Shown here piece by piece: positions 1-7,853 of a DNA stretch of 14,336 bases; the stretch's first letter is position 1; each line of letters opens with the position of its first letter. Source of the stretch: Desulfobacterales bacterium (GTDB taxonomy: Bacteria; Desulfobacterota; Desulfobacteria; Desulfobacterales; JASFBJ01). Under the pieces are notes generated by a model. That model saw only the letters and a program-made list of their open reading frames with translations, made no database searches and was not told where the DNA came from. Made by a program: the position numbers and the translations under genes. Where the stretch lies: NCBI GenBank assembly GCA_030149585.1, contig JASFBJ010000059.1:1-14336 (forward strand), read 5' to 3'.

Positions 1-921
1 GTCGATGACTATTCTGGTATAACTTGGATTAGACCAGTAGCGCAGGCCACTGACCATAGAGCATTTTGAGTTTGATGATTTACCGACTTTTTTTAAATAG
101 TTTATACTGGGAGTTAATTTAGCCTTTTTCCGTTCAGTTTGTTTTTTTTTATTTGGCCTTGATAAAACAACAATTTTGCTTTTAGCAAGTGCCTGCTCTG
201 CTTTTCGGCTATATTCGGATTGGGGAAATTTTTCTATAACCTGTTTATATTTGGACACAGATGCAGCCATATCTTTTTTTTGTGCTGACCATCTATAGAG
301 CCCATGATATAATTTTCCCATCATGAATAAAGAGGCTGGAGCCCATGATCCAAAAGGATCATAATTAAATGTATTCTCATATTTTTTTACACAGGCAAGC
401 CACTGATCTCTATATTTTTGTCTGGAGGAACTGCCTTTGAATTTCAGATAACAGGCTTTGGACTGCAAATATTTTTTCCTGGCCGAAAGTTTGATTTTAT
501 TTGTTTGACTCAACCGTTTGCGCAAAATATTTTTTTGAATTATTTGAGCTTTTTTTTTATAATCACTGTCTGGATAAAGTTTGATAACTTTCCTGAAAAT
601 CGCAAGTGCTTTTTTCTCATCTTTTTTAGCATAAGAGCGTTTATATAACTCCAGATAGATCTCACCTGTTTTATAAAGACCTGCCCCTGCCCAAGACCCG
701 GCTGGATCATGGCGATAAACCGCGTGGTATTTTTTTATGCAAAAGAGCCATTTATCCCTGTATTTTTGTAATTTCGGCATCTTGCGCAATTTGCGATATT
801 CTGCTTCAGCCTGCATATATTTATCTTTGGCTGTAATAGCCAAAGCCACATTGGCAGCAAGCAAAACTATAATACAGCAGATTAACAGCCGGATAAATAT
901 TTTAAGACAGTTCTTTGTCAT
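1..921 (-). CDS. N-acetylmuramoyl-L-alanine amidase (AmiC-type), N-terminal part, runs off the window
   Basis: The frame is open from the ATG at 921-919 to the window edge (307 codons, no stop), so the C-terminus is missing. Residues 1-28 are a Sec signal peptide (positive start, hydrophobic core, ALA before the cut). Two homologous modules follow at about 32-127 and 148-245, sharing KYRDxW, CxKKY, DPxGSW, a GxxY-x2-LY stretch and a TPR-like YKxVIxxFP-type end. A Lys-rich linker leads to VSGLRYWSNPSYTRIVID, which matches the start of an AMIN domain, the periplasmic targeting domain of AmiC-type amidases. By family, the protein would cleave septal peptidoglycan in the periplasm. The zinc amidase domain would lie outside the window, so the enzyme call rests on the AMIN start and overall layout. 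The start overlaps the mutS stop as ATGA, suggesting coupled translation. Confidence 0.75.
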   Translation of the reverse strand, partial: MTKNCLKIFIRLLICCIIVLLAANVALAITAKDKYMQAEAEYRKLRKMPKLQKYRDKWLFCIKKYHAVYRHDPAGSWAGAGLYKTGEIYLELYKRSYAKKDEKKALAIFRKVIKLYPDSDYKKKAQIIQKNILRKRLSQTNKIKLSARKKYLQSKACYLKFKGSSSRQKYRDQWLACVKKYENTFNYDPFGSWAPASLFMMGKLYHGLYRWSAQKKDMAASVSKYKQVIEKFPQSEYSRKAEQALAKSKIVVLSRPNKKKQTERKKAKLTPSINYLKKVGKSSNSKCSMVSGLRYWSNPSYTRIVID

Positions 922-3542
922 TTTTTTGTTAAACATTCCTTGAAATCATTTAAGCAGTTCATAGCCTCCAGAGGCGTCATTTTGGCTATGTCGATTTTTT
1001 TCAATTTTTCAATAATATTTATTTCAGGGGCTGTAAACATATCAAGCTGTACAGGCTCCTTGGTTTTTGTTTCTTTTTTTTCATTACTGGATAGCAATGT
1101 ACTTCCTTTGCCATATGGAGATTGATCAATCCTTGCTAATATTTTTTTAGCACAAAGGATTACCTTTGCCGGTAAACCAGCCAGGCGGGCTACTTGAATA
1201 CCATAACTCCGGTTTGTACCACCTGGAACAAGTTTTCGCAAAAAAATAATCTCATCATTCCACTCTTTAACAGCAATATTATAGTTTTTAGCCCGGTGTT
1301 TAAAATCGGCCAGTTCGGTCAGCTCATGATAATGAGTTGCAAATAAAGCCTTTACCCCCAGCCCTTTAAGATCGTGCAGATATTCCGCGACTGCCCAGGC
1401 AATACTCAAACCGTCAAAGGTGCTTGTTCCCCGTCCAATCTCATCCATTATCACCAGACTTTGGGGAGTGACATTATTTAAAATATTGGCGGTCTCCTCC
1501 ATCTCTACCATAAAGGTACTTTGACCCGCAGCAAGATTATCAAGCGCGCCAACTCTGGTATAAATGCGATCGGCAATTGCGATTGAAGCTTTTTGGGCAG
1601 GCACAAAAGATCCAATCTGAGCCATAATAACTGTTAAGGCTACCTGGCGCAAGACTGTTGATTTTCCAGCCATATTGGGCCCGGTAATAATTAAAATCTG
1701 ATTTTCGGAATTATCCAGGTTAATATTATTTGGTACAAAACGCTCTCCTTTGATCATTTTTTCAATTACCGGATGACGTCCCTGGGTGATTTGAATTACC
1801 CCTTCCTGGTTTAATTCCGGTCTAACATAATTATTTTCATGCGCAATTTCAGCCAGATTCAAAATGCAATCAAGTCTTGCAATAAAATCAGCAATAATTT
1901 TGATTAACGGGCTATTTATAATAACTTCATTTTTAATCTGTTTAAAAATCTCATATTCCAGTATGGTCCGCTGCTCTTCAGCGCCCAGCACCTTTGACTC
2001 AAATGATTTTAATTCATCTGTAATATAGCGTTCTGAATTGACCAGTGTCTGTTTTCTGATATAGTCAGGCGGGGCCTCGTTTGCTCTGGCTCTGGGGATT
2101 TCAATATAATAACCAAATACCTTATTATATCTTATCTTAAGGCTATTGATTCCTGTTTTTTCTTTTTCCTGAAGTTCCAGTTTTACCAGCCAGCTTTTCC
2201 CATCCCGGCTTATCCAGATTAATTCATCCAGCCTTTTTTCAAAACCCTCTTTAATAAGCCCCCCCTCCAAAATAGTCGGCGGTGAATCATCTCGAATGGC
2301 AGACTCTATTAATTCAGCCAGAGCATCTAAAGCATCATATCCTGAGTCCCAGCATAACAGCTTATTATCAAAGTCAATAAGTCCACTTTTTAAACCAGGT
2401 AAAGCATTCAAAGATGTTTTAAGAGAAATCAGATCCCGAGCATTGGCATGGCCCATGCAAATTTTACTGTTTAATCTTTCCAGATCATAAACATCTTTTA
2501 ACAACAGACGGAGCTTGCGTCTGGAACTCATTCTATCTTTAGCCTCTTTGACAGCTTCAAATCGCATCTCAATTTGATCAGGTTCAGTCAAAGGGTAGCG
2601 CAGCCAATGTTTAAGACGCCGAGCGCCCATTGCTGTAACGGTATTATCCAAAATCCCCAGCAGGGTTCCTTTTTTGCGGCTGGTTCTTGCATTTTTTATT
2701 AATTCCAGATTTTGGCAACTTAAATCATCCACCCATAAATAGCTGTCCAGTGAATAATTCCTGATTCCATTTAAATGAATAATTTTTTGTTTTTGAGTTT
2801 CTTTAACATAATATAATAATGCTCCGGCAGCGCCAAGCCCGGTAGTCAATTTTTCACAGCCAAAACCTTCAAGAGAAATTGTCTGAAATTGTTCTATCAG
2901 ACGTTCGCGTCCCCTGGTGGAATCAAAAATGCGGTCAGCCAGGAAAGAGATGTTTTTTTCAGCCATCATCTTAATCAGCCTGGAACTTTTTTTATGGTTT
3001 TTAAAAGATTCCGGCAAAAGCACTTCGCTGGGAGCAATTCTAAGAGTTTCATCTATAATAGCTTCAAAATCATCTGATTCAGTGATTTGAAAAGTGCCGG
3101 TTGAAATATCAAGAAAGGCCAGACCCGCTGTTTTATGATTCCTGGTAATTGTTAAAATAAAGTTATTTGATTTTTCATCTAACAGGTCATCTTCAATCAA
3201 TGTTCCAGGCGTTATCACACGAACCACATCCCTTTTGACTAAACCTTGGGCTAACGCTGCATCTTCAATCTGGTCACAAACCGCAACCTTATATCCATTT
3301 CCAATAAGACGCGCAATATAGCCTGTTGCTGCTTTATAAGGAACTCCACACATCGGCACAGGGGATGGAGCTTTTTTATTACGAGATGTTAAAGTGATTT
3401 CAAGCACCTTTGAGGCAACCTGCGCGTCTTCAAAAAACATCTCATAAAAATCCCCCATACGATAAAACAAAATTGCATCAGGATATCTCTCCTTAATTGC
3501 AAGATATTGTTTTATCATTGGAGTTTCTTTTAAATTGCTCAT
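918..3542 (-). CDS. mutS: DNA mismatch repair protein MutS
   Basis: This 874-residue protein is full length for MutS, which finds mismatches and recruits MutL. The N-terminal domain has the mismatch-wedging F-x-E motif (F32-Y33-E34 in FYRMGDFYEMF). The connector, lever and clamp domains follow. The C-terminal ABC-type ATPase has Walker A GPNMAGKST at 621-629, Walker B VIMDE at 697-701, the GRGTST signature just after, and the ATHYHEL switch near 735-741. QLDMF at 832-836 fits a beta-clamp binding motif, and the tail resembles the MutS dimerisation end. The start is set by the TPMxxQYL N-terminus seen in MutS proteins; its ribosome binding site is weak. All key residues are present, so it is expected to be active. 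No mutL lies nearby. Confidence 0.98.
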   Translation of the reverse strand: MSNLKETPMIKQYLAIKERYPDAILFYRMGDFYEMFFEDAQVASKVLEITLTSRNKKAPSPVPMCGVPYKAATGYIARLIGNGYKVAVCDQIEDAALAQGLVKRDVVRVITPGTLIEDDLLDEKSNNFILTITRNHKTAGLAFLDISTGTFQITESDDFEAIIDETLRIAPSEVLLPESFKNHKKSSRLIKMMAEKNISFLADRIFDSTRGRERLIEQFQTISLEGFGCEKLTTGLGAAGALLYYVKETQKQKIIHLNGIRNYSLDSYLWVDDLSCQNLELIKNARTSRKKGTLLGILDNTVTAMGARRLKHWLRYPLTEPDQIEMRFEAVKEAKDRMSSRRKLRLLLKDVYDLERLNSKICMGHANARDLISLKTSLNALPGLKSGLIDFDNKLLCWDSGYDALDALAELIESAIRDDSPPTILEGGLIKEGFEKRLDELIWISRDGKSWLVKLELQEKEKTGINSLKIRYNKVFGYYIEIPRARANEAPPDYIRKQTLVNSERYITDELKSFESKVLGAEEQRTILEYEIFKQIKNEVIINSPLIKIIADFIARLDCILNLAEIAHENNYVRPELNQEGVIQITQGRHPVIEKMIKGERFVPNNINLDNSENQILIITGPNMAGKSTVLRQVALTVIMAQIGSFVPAQKASIAIADRIYTRVGALDNLAAGQSTFMVEMEETANILNNVTPQSLVIMDEIGRGTSTFDGLSIAWAVAEYLHDLKGLGVKALFATHYHELTELADFKHRAKNYNIAVKEWNDEIIFLRKLVPGGTNRSYGIQVARLAGLPAKVILCAKKILARIDQSPYGKGSTLLSSNEKKETKTKEPVQLDMFTAPEINIIEKLKKIDIAKMTPLEAMNCLNDFKECLTKK

Positions 3543-3601
3543 CTATTTTATCAAGTATTCATCAGATGTTTTTATCAGGTCATTCATTGGGCGGATTGAA
3601 T

Positions 3602-3629
3602 AGTATAATTCATGGGATATGAAGTACAA
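3602..3629 (-). promoter_or_regulatory. Candidate sigma-70 promoter for mutS
   Basis: On the minus strand TTGTAC (3624-3629) and TATACT (3602-3607) are separated by 16 nt. The -10 matches the consensus at 5 of 6 positions and the -35 at only 3 of 6. It sits about 60 nt upstream of the mutS ATG and just beyond a U8 terminator-like element. It is plausible from position but unproven. Confidence 0.35.
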
Positions 3630-3685
3630 AAAAAAGGGAGTTGAGCAAAGCGGTAATTTATCCAGGTGCCTGTGATAACAGCTCC
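3628..3685 (-). terminator. Nested stem plus U8 tract, terminator-like or small structured RNA
   Basis: Read on the minus strand, GGAGCTG (3679-3685) pairs with CAACTCC (3637-3643), including one G-U pair. TTATC (3674-3678) directly continues the 5' arm and pairs with GATAA (3658-3662), leaving a 14-nt bulge on the 3' side and an 11-nt apical loop. Eight U residues follow (3628-3635). It lies 85 nt after the lapA stop and before mutS, so terminating the lapA transcript is the simplest role. The long 3' bulge is unusual for an intrinsic terminator, and a small RNA or leader element is the alternative. Confidence 0.5.
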
Positions 3686-3770
3686 ATCTCTTTTGGTAAT
3701 GACTTCTATAAATTTTCAACTAATTAATTTCACAGGGTTAAAATTATTCAGAAAAAAATCTATACTCATT

Positions 3771-4139
3771 CTATTTGTCCGGCTCAGCCTGCACTTCAAT
3801 CCCAGCCTGCTGGTCCAGGTTGGCCGGCTGCATATTCTCTATTTCTTTTTGCAGGTCAGCAATTTTTTGGATATGAGCAGCGATTTCAGCGTTAAGGTTT
3901 TTTATGGTTCTACTGGACTTGAAACGCTCAAAAAGACTGAAAAAATATGCTAAAAGCAAACCAATAAAGAAGGTGGCCGCAAACAGAAGAATATTCGGTA
4001 TTTCAGCTGTTTGATAAGCTGCAAAAAGCAGATCGATCTCCAGGCATACACTTCCCAGAAAATAATCCTGATTTTGATAAATAATCAGAGCCAAAAAGCC
4101 GAAAACTAATACCCAGAAGGCAATTTTTACCCTTTTCAT
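3771..4139 (-). CDS. lapA: LapA-family inner-membrane protein
   Basis: The 122-residue protein has two hydrophobic helices (about 6-24 and 48-68) joined by a short loop containing the QNQ motif common after the first helix. A cytoplasmic helical, probably coiled-coil, segment follows (about 75-105) and then a short polar tail. This is the layout of the LapA/DUF1049 family (E. coli LapA is about 100 residues), which works with LapB in controlling LPS synthesis. No lapB is visible here, so that role is inferred from the family. GGGGAA sits just upstream of the ATG as ribosome binding site. It stands alone between two non-coding gaps and appears to be its own transcription unit. Confidence 0.75.
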   Translation of the reverse strand: MKRVKIAFWVLVFGFLALIIYQNQDYFLGSVCLEIDLLFAAYQTAEIPNILLFAATFFIGLLLAYFFSLFERFKSSRTIKNLNAEIAAHIQKIADLQKEIENMQPANLDQQAGIEVQAEPDK

Positions 4140-4191
4140 ATAAATTCCCCATTATTTTCAATAAGTTGTATTTCATTATATATAAAAAAAT

Positions 4192-4221
4192 ATAATAACC
4201 TTTTTTTACTGAAAAATTCAA
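4192..4221 (-). promoter_or_regulatory. Candidate promoter for lapA
   Basis: On the minus strand TTGAAT (4216-4221) and TATTAT (4192-4197) have an 18-nt spacer. An all-AT inverted repeat (ATTATAT at 4175-4181 with ATATAAT at 4190-4196) overlaps the -10. The gap between the UPF0280 stop and the lapA start is very AT-rich, so chance matches are likely. Confidence 0.3.
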
Positions 4222-4250
4222 CCCTTATTTTCCATGAATCAGAAACACAA

Positions 4251-4997
4251 TTATTTTATTAAGGGTACAACATCAAGGTTTCCCCAGATCCCCATCTCTT
4301 TTTCGATAATTACCACGATCCCGGCAACTCCGTCAATTTTTTTACCAAATCCAATAGCGTGCTGAATATCTTTTTCAGATTGCACCAGATTGCCAATAGC
4401 TGTTGCCGCAGCATCGGCAAGGCAGCAGGAATTTGAAACCACACACACAGCATCACTTTTACCCATACTCATGGAATGACCTATTCTCCCGGAAGATGTG
4501 CAAACTCCAAGCGGGTTTTTATTTGGCTGAAATTTTATCCCTAAGCGCATACTCAAAGGTGATTTTCCGGCATATAACCCCACTATAATTGGACGGCTGA
4601 CTTTTATAAACAGATCCCCGCCATTTTCAACTATAATCTGGTCTGAATTTTTGAGCAATCCCTTACCCACATATTCTGCTATTGCGCCGGCCACAGATGC
4701 CATGGGGCCTACCCCGGCTTTTTGAGAAGCCTCTATCATATCTCGAATAATTGGGGACCCTGGCCCTTTTTCTGGCCAGGGAATCAGCGTTTGTGCAAAT
4801 GCAGGCTGCCGGCTAATATAACTTTCAATATATCCACGAAATCTGATAATCAACTCTTTGGTCAGATCAGAAAGCGGTTTTTGGGCATGCACGAAAAGGT
4901 CGGTCTCTTTTACAACAACCTTAAAGGAGCATAAACCACTGCCCTTAACAAGATCTCGATATAACCGTTTTTTGTATTTGGTTTTGCTTTTTATCAT
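4251..4997 (-). CDS. UPF0280 family protein (ApbE-like fold)
   Basis: Starting at the ATG at 4997-4995 gives 248 residues, opening with a basic stretch and YKKRLYRDLV, then KVVVKETDLFVHA, the usual UPF0280 beginning. A longer frame from 5069 would add 24 hydrophobic residues lying wholly inside dgt, and is rejected. Gly-rich segments follow (GVGPMASVAGAIAEYVG, ENGGDLFIK, SSGRIGHSMSMGKSDA). The ENGGDLF and GKSDA pieces recall the FAD-binding core of ApbE flavin transferases, to which UPF0280 is thought to be structurally related. No biochemical function is established. It overlaps the end of dgt by 53 nt and is the last gene of the rpoH-led cluster. Confidence 0.85.
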   Translation of the reverse strand: MIKSKTKYKKRLYRDLVKGSGLCSFKVVVKETDLFVHAQKPLSDLTKELIIRFRGYIESYISRQPAFAQTLIPWPEKGPGSPIIRDMIEASQKAGVGPMASVAGAIAEYVGKGLLKNSDQIIVENGGDLFIKVSRPIIVGLYAGKSPLSMRLGIKFQPNKNPLGVCTSSGRIGHSMSMGKSDAVCVVSNSCCLADAAATAIGNLVQSEKDIQHAIGFGKKIDGVAGIVVIIEKEMGIWGNLDVVPLIK

Positions 4998-6189
4998 TAT
5001 TATATAAATGATCTGCCCGGCAATTAATAATAACAGGCCCTGGTCGTTGATCAGGGGGAAACTGCTCAAGAAAATAGCTGTCTGTCATTCCTGCGATAAA
5101 ATCCCGTACAATTTCAGGATTTGAGTGCTGTTTCAAATAGTTGTCGGATATATCCTTTAAAAAAGTACTGAAAATCACTGAAGAAGATTTTCCCTGTTCA
5201 AGATCCGATAAATATTTCGTGAATAATCTCTCAAAAAGCTCATTTAAACGCCTGGTCTGTTGTTTAATTTCAGGATTTAAATATATCTGTTTTAGATTAA
5301 ATTTTTTGAAATTTTCCAGTGCAGTCCCAACCTCCCTGCTAAAAGCAATATATGGTCTGTCAAAGCTGTTATTTATCAAATCAGTCACCAAAGTATAGAC
5401 TATTGTACCGTTGGTATTAGCCAGCTTTTCTGATATGTTAGCAGGAATATCAGATCGTTTGATCAAGTTTAAACGGATAGCATCCTCAAAATCCCGTCCA
5501 ATATAGCTGACTGTATCCGCCATACGCACAACACAGCCTTCCAGAGACATTGGCATAAGCTTATAATCAGGGTTATGTATTTTATGCTCAATGCTTTTAT
5601 CAATTGACTCAAATGATTTAGACTGCAAAGGTTCAAGCCTTTGATTATGTAATTCACCATCATGGCATAAAATCCCGTCCAGAGTCTGCAGGCACAGGTT
5701 CAAGCCTTTACCCTTTCGTTCAAGTTTATCTAAAAACTGGATACTTTGCACATTATGAAAAAAATTGCCGATTCCCTCTAAGCGGCAAAGTTCAGATAAA
5801 AACCGTTCGCCATCATGGCCAAAAGGTGTATGACCGATATCATGCCCAAGGGCAATCGCCTCAATCAGATCCTCATTTAAACCAATATAGCGGCCAATTG
5901 TTCTGCCGATTTTAGATACAAGCTGAACATGGAGAACCCTGTGGGTAATATGATCATTTTTTATGAGATAAAAAACCTGAGTTTTATCAATATAGCGGGC
6001 ATAGGCCCCAGAGTGCAAAATCCGGTCAACATCCAGAGCAAAGGGCCAGCGATAATCATTTTGCAAACTATCTTCCGTATGGCGGCGAATGGCGGCCATG
6101 CTGAAGGTTGCCCTTGGTGTTAAAGTTTTTTTTTCACGTTGATTGGCAGCCTGCCGGATATGGGGCAATATTTCACTGAAAATCATCAA
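4945..6189 (-). CDS. dgt: dNTP triphosphohydrolase, HD family (dGTPase-like)
   Basis: This 414-residue protein belongs to the dGTPase-like HD phosphohydrolases, which hydrolyse dNTPs to deoxynucleoside and triphosphate and so influence dNTP pools. The N-terminus has the family's R-x-x-x-x-x-D-x-x-R-I-L-H-S entry (about 47-60). Metal ligands of the HD site are visible as H83 (ITHR), H116-D117 (ALGHDIGHTPFGH) and D224 (RMADTVSY). AAGGAC lies 7 nt upstream of the double ATG start. It begins 6 nt after the ATP-grasp gene and overlaps UPF0280 at its end. Nucleotide preference cannot be read from sequence, so the gene symbol means family, not proven dGTP specificity. Confidence 0.9.
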   Translation of the reverse strand: MMIFSEILPHIRQAANQREKKTLTPRATFSMAAIRRHTEDSLQNDYRWPFALDVDRILHSGAYARYIDKTQVFYLIKNDHITHRVLHVQLVSKIGRTIGRYIGLNEDLIEAIALGHDIGHTPFGHDGERFLSELCRLEGIGNFFHNVQSIQFLDKLERKGKGLNLCLQTLDGILCHDGELHNQRLEPLQSKSFESIDKSIEHKIHNPDYKLMPMSLEGCVVRMADTVSYIGRDFEDAIRLNLIKRSDIPANISEKLANTNGTIVYTLVTDLINNSFDRPYIAFSREVGTALENFKKFNLKQIYLNPEIKQQTRRLNELFERLFTKYLSDLEQGKSSSVIFSTFLKDISDNYLKQHSNPEIVRDFIAGMTDSYFLEQFPPDQRPGPVIINCRADHLYNNDKKQNQIQKTVISRSC

Positions 6190-6195
6190 AGGTCC

Positions 6196-6999
6196 TTAAA
6201 TCTCATTATTTTCAATTAATGTTTCCATAAGTTTCAAGTAGTTAATGCCTGCCCTGGAAAACCCCTCTTTACCATATTTCATATTAGCTTCCAGCACATA
6301 GTACCTGCCCTGATATTCGCAGATATCAATTCCCACATCATCCCAGCAACATGAATGGGCTGTGTGCAATGCCAGATCATAGGCCAGATCCGACAATGGG
6401 TCAAAGCTTATGGAACCACCCACAGCCAGATTACTGCGAAACTCACCTTCAGGATTAATCCGCCAGTACCCGATAGCCACTTTTTTTCCTATCACAACAA
6501 TACGCATATCACGTGTGATCGGCAGATACTCCTGAATATAGGCAATCTTGTCCTGCTCACAATAATCATTTAACTCAGCTTGTGAAGTAATTAGATAAAC
6601 TCCCCTTCCCATGGCCGAACCTCTCGGGATTTTAGCAATAAAAGGAAATTTGAAATATTGAGTGATTTTGCTCTTTTGACGTTTTCCGTAAAAAACACGG
6701 GTTCGGGGGTGGGAAATATTCAGCAGTTGAAATATTGCTGTCTGTTTTATCTTATCCTGGACGCATTTATAGGTGTGATAACTTGGAAAAGTCTGCTTTC
6801 CTGCCGCGTCAAACAGGTCAGCATAAAACAGAGTCGGATAATAAATCTTTTTGGCCTGACGAATCAGGCGGGCATCTTCTGGTTTATAGTCTGAAAAATT
6901 GGTTTGAACTCCTAAAGTCAAAACATTAGAACATTTTTTCAGCCGGGCTTCAAGAGCAATAACTTTTTTGGTTGATAAATCATCTGGATTAAAATTCAT
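6196..6999 (-). CDS. RimK-like ATP-grasp ligase, substrate unknown
   Basis: Numbered from the ATG at 6999, this is a 267-residue single-domain-set ATP-grasp enzyme. The RimK-like signatures in order are FPFIAKIPRGSAMGRG (lysine and glycine-rich ATP loop, about 118-133), IQEYL (155-159), DMR (164-166), PEGEFRSNLAVGG (about 183-195), D225 in VGID, and LEAN (E237, N239) for Mg2+. RimK-family enzymes join an amino acid or peptide to a carboxylate using ATP. The acceptor here is unknown; E. coli RimK itself glutamylates ribosomal protein S6. A GTG at 7014 would add five residues, and neither start has a clear ribosome binding site. It sits tightly between the LolB-like lipoprotein and dgt. Confidence 0.8.
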   Translation of the reverse strand: MNFNPDDLSTKKVIALEARLKKCSNVLTLGVQTNFSDYKPEDARLIRQAKKIYYPTLFYADLFDAAGKQTFPSYHTYKCVQDKIKQTAIFQLLNISHPRTRVFYGKRQKSKITQYFKFPFIAKIPRGSAMGRGVYLITSQAELNDYCEQDKIAYIQEYLPITRDMRIVVIGKKVAIGYWRINPEGEFRSNLAVGGSISFDPLSDLAYDLALHTAHSCCWDDVGIDICEYQGRYYVLEANMKYGKEGFSRAGINYLKLMETLIENNEI

Positions 7000-7034
7000 T
7001 TTATGAGAAAACACCGAAAATTCAGCATTGCCTG

Positions 7035-7853
7035 TCAGCCGCCCTGGTCAGTTTGCAAGGCTTCAGGTGGTTTAAGTTTGAAAATTAAAGGGTTTATTTC
7101 TATATCAGGCCAGTATCTGTCAATTTTCAAATGCAGGCTGTCGCCTTCAAGGTTAGCGATAATAAGCTGATGTGGGATATTATATTGTTTTACCTTTTGG
7201 AAGGCTTGCAGTTCAATCTTGCAGACAGGTTCAAGAGATTTCTTATATATTTCTATTTTTATTATTTTAAAGTTCTTTTTTTCAAAATAAATCTTTTCAA
7301 CAAGTCCATGCCATCTTTTTTTTAGCTGCAAAACCTGGTATTTATTATCATTACCTGGTTCAAGGGTTGCGGTATCATATGGCATAAGCGGAATTTTTCC
7401 AGCCAGAAGTTCGAGAAACATATCACTTTCTATTGGCAAAGCTAAAAACCGTTTTAAAATATCACTATCAGGCGCTTTTTTAAAAAATTTATTTTCAGGG
7501 TAAAGCAGCACATAAAGATATTGACCGTCATTGGCAATGCCGATTAGCGGCTGACCTGAAATAGCTTTAATTTCTATTCTTAGCTGATGAGGCATAGAGC
7601 CTGCCCAGGCTGCCCGGGCGGTCTGCAATTGCCCCTTATTTATCAAACGCACACTGCCAAGACCTTTAAATTGAAGCAGCTCGGCATTAATATTATTAAT
7701 CTTTGCCAGTACCTCTAAGGCTTCCTGAGTTTCCTGGACAGGTTTGCTTATAAGATAGGTACAACCCTGAATCAAAAAAATACCCAATAAAAAAACAAAT
7801 GCAATAACTGGCCTCTTATTAAATCCAGCAACTTGATTAATCTGCATTTTCAT
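7035..7853 (-). CDS. LolB/LolA-like outer-membrane lipoprotein
   Basis: The 272-residue product starts with a lipoprotein signal (basic head, hydrophobic run, LIQGC lipobox, Cys31). The rest is predominantly alternating beta-type sequence with GLGSVRLI near the start, AAWAGSMPHQLRIE, PLIGIANDGQYLYVLL and a closing KIDRYWPDIEINPLIFKL. That pattern fits the open beta-barrel LolA/LolB/DUF4292 superfamily, which carries lipoproteins or lipids across the periplasm. Clear LolB orthology cannot be claimed. The start overlaps the end of the TPR gene by 17 nt, suggesting coupled translation and a shared job at the outer membrane. A second ATG two codons in could also be used. Confidence 0.65.
   Translation of the reverse strand: MKMQINQVAGFNKRPVIAFVFLLGIFLIQGCTYLISKPVQETQEALEVLAKINNINAELLQFKGLGSVRLINKGQLQTARAAWAGSMPHQLRIEIKAISGQPLIGIANDGQYLYVLLYPENKFFKKAPDSDILKRFLALPIESDMFLELLAGKIPLMPYDTATLEPGNDNKYQVLQLKKRWHGLVEKIYFEKKNFKIIKIEIYKKSLEPVCKIELQAFQKVKQYNIPHQLIIANLEGDSLHLKIDRYWPDIEINPLIFKLKPPEALQTDQGG

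Noticed and set aside
3628..3700. A tRNA-like or SRP RNA in the lapA-mutS gap
   Set aside because: A 7-bp closing stem exists, but there is no T arm, anticodon arm or SRP-type GGAA tetraloop motif.
4997..5069. 24-residue hydrophobic N-terminal extension of the UPF0280 protein
   Set aside because: It lies wholly within dgt, and family resemblance begins right after the ATG at 4997.
4251..7853. Three reading frames of exactly 272 codons (UPF0280 region, ATP-grasp, LolB-like)
   Set aside because: The proteins are unrelated, and two of the lengths depend on upstream start choices, so it is coincidence.
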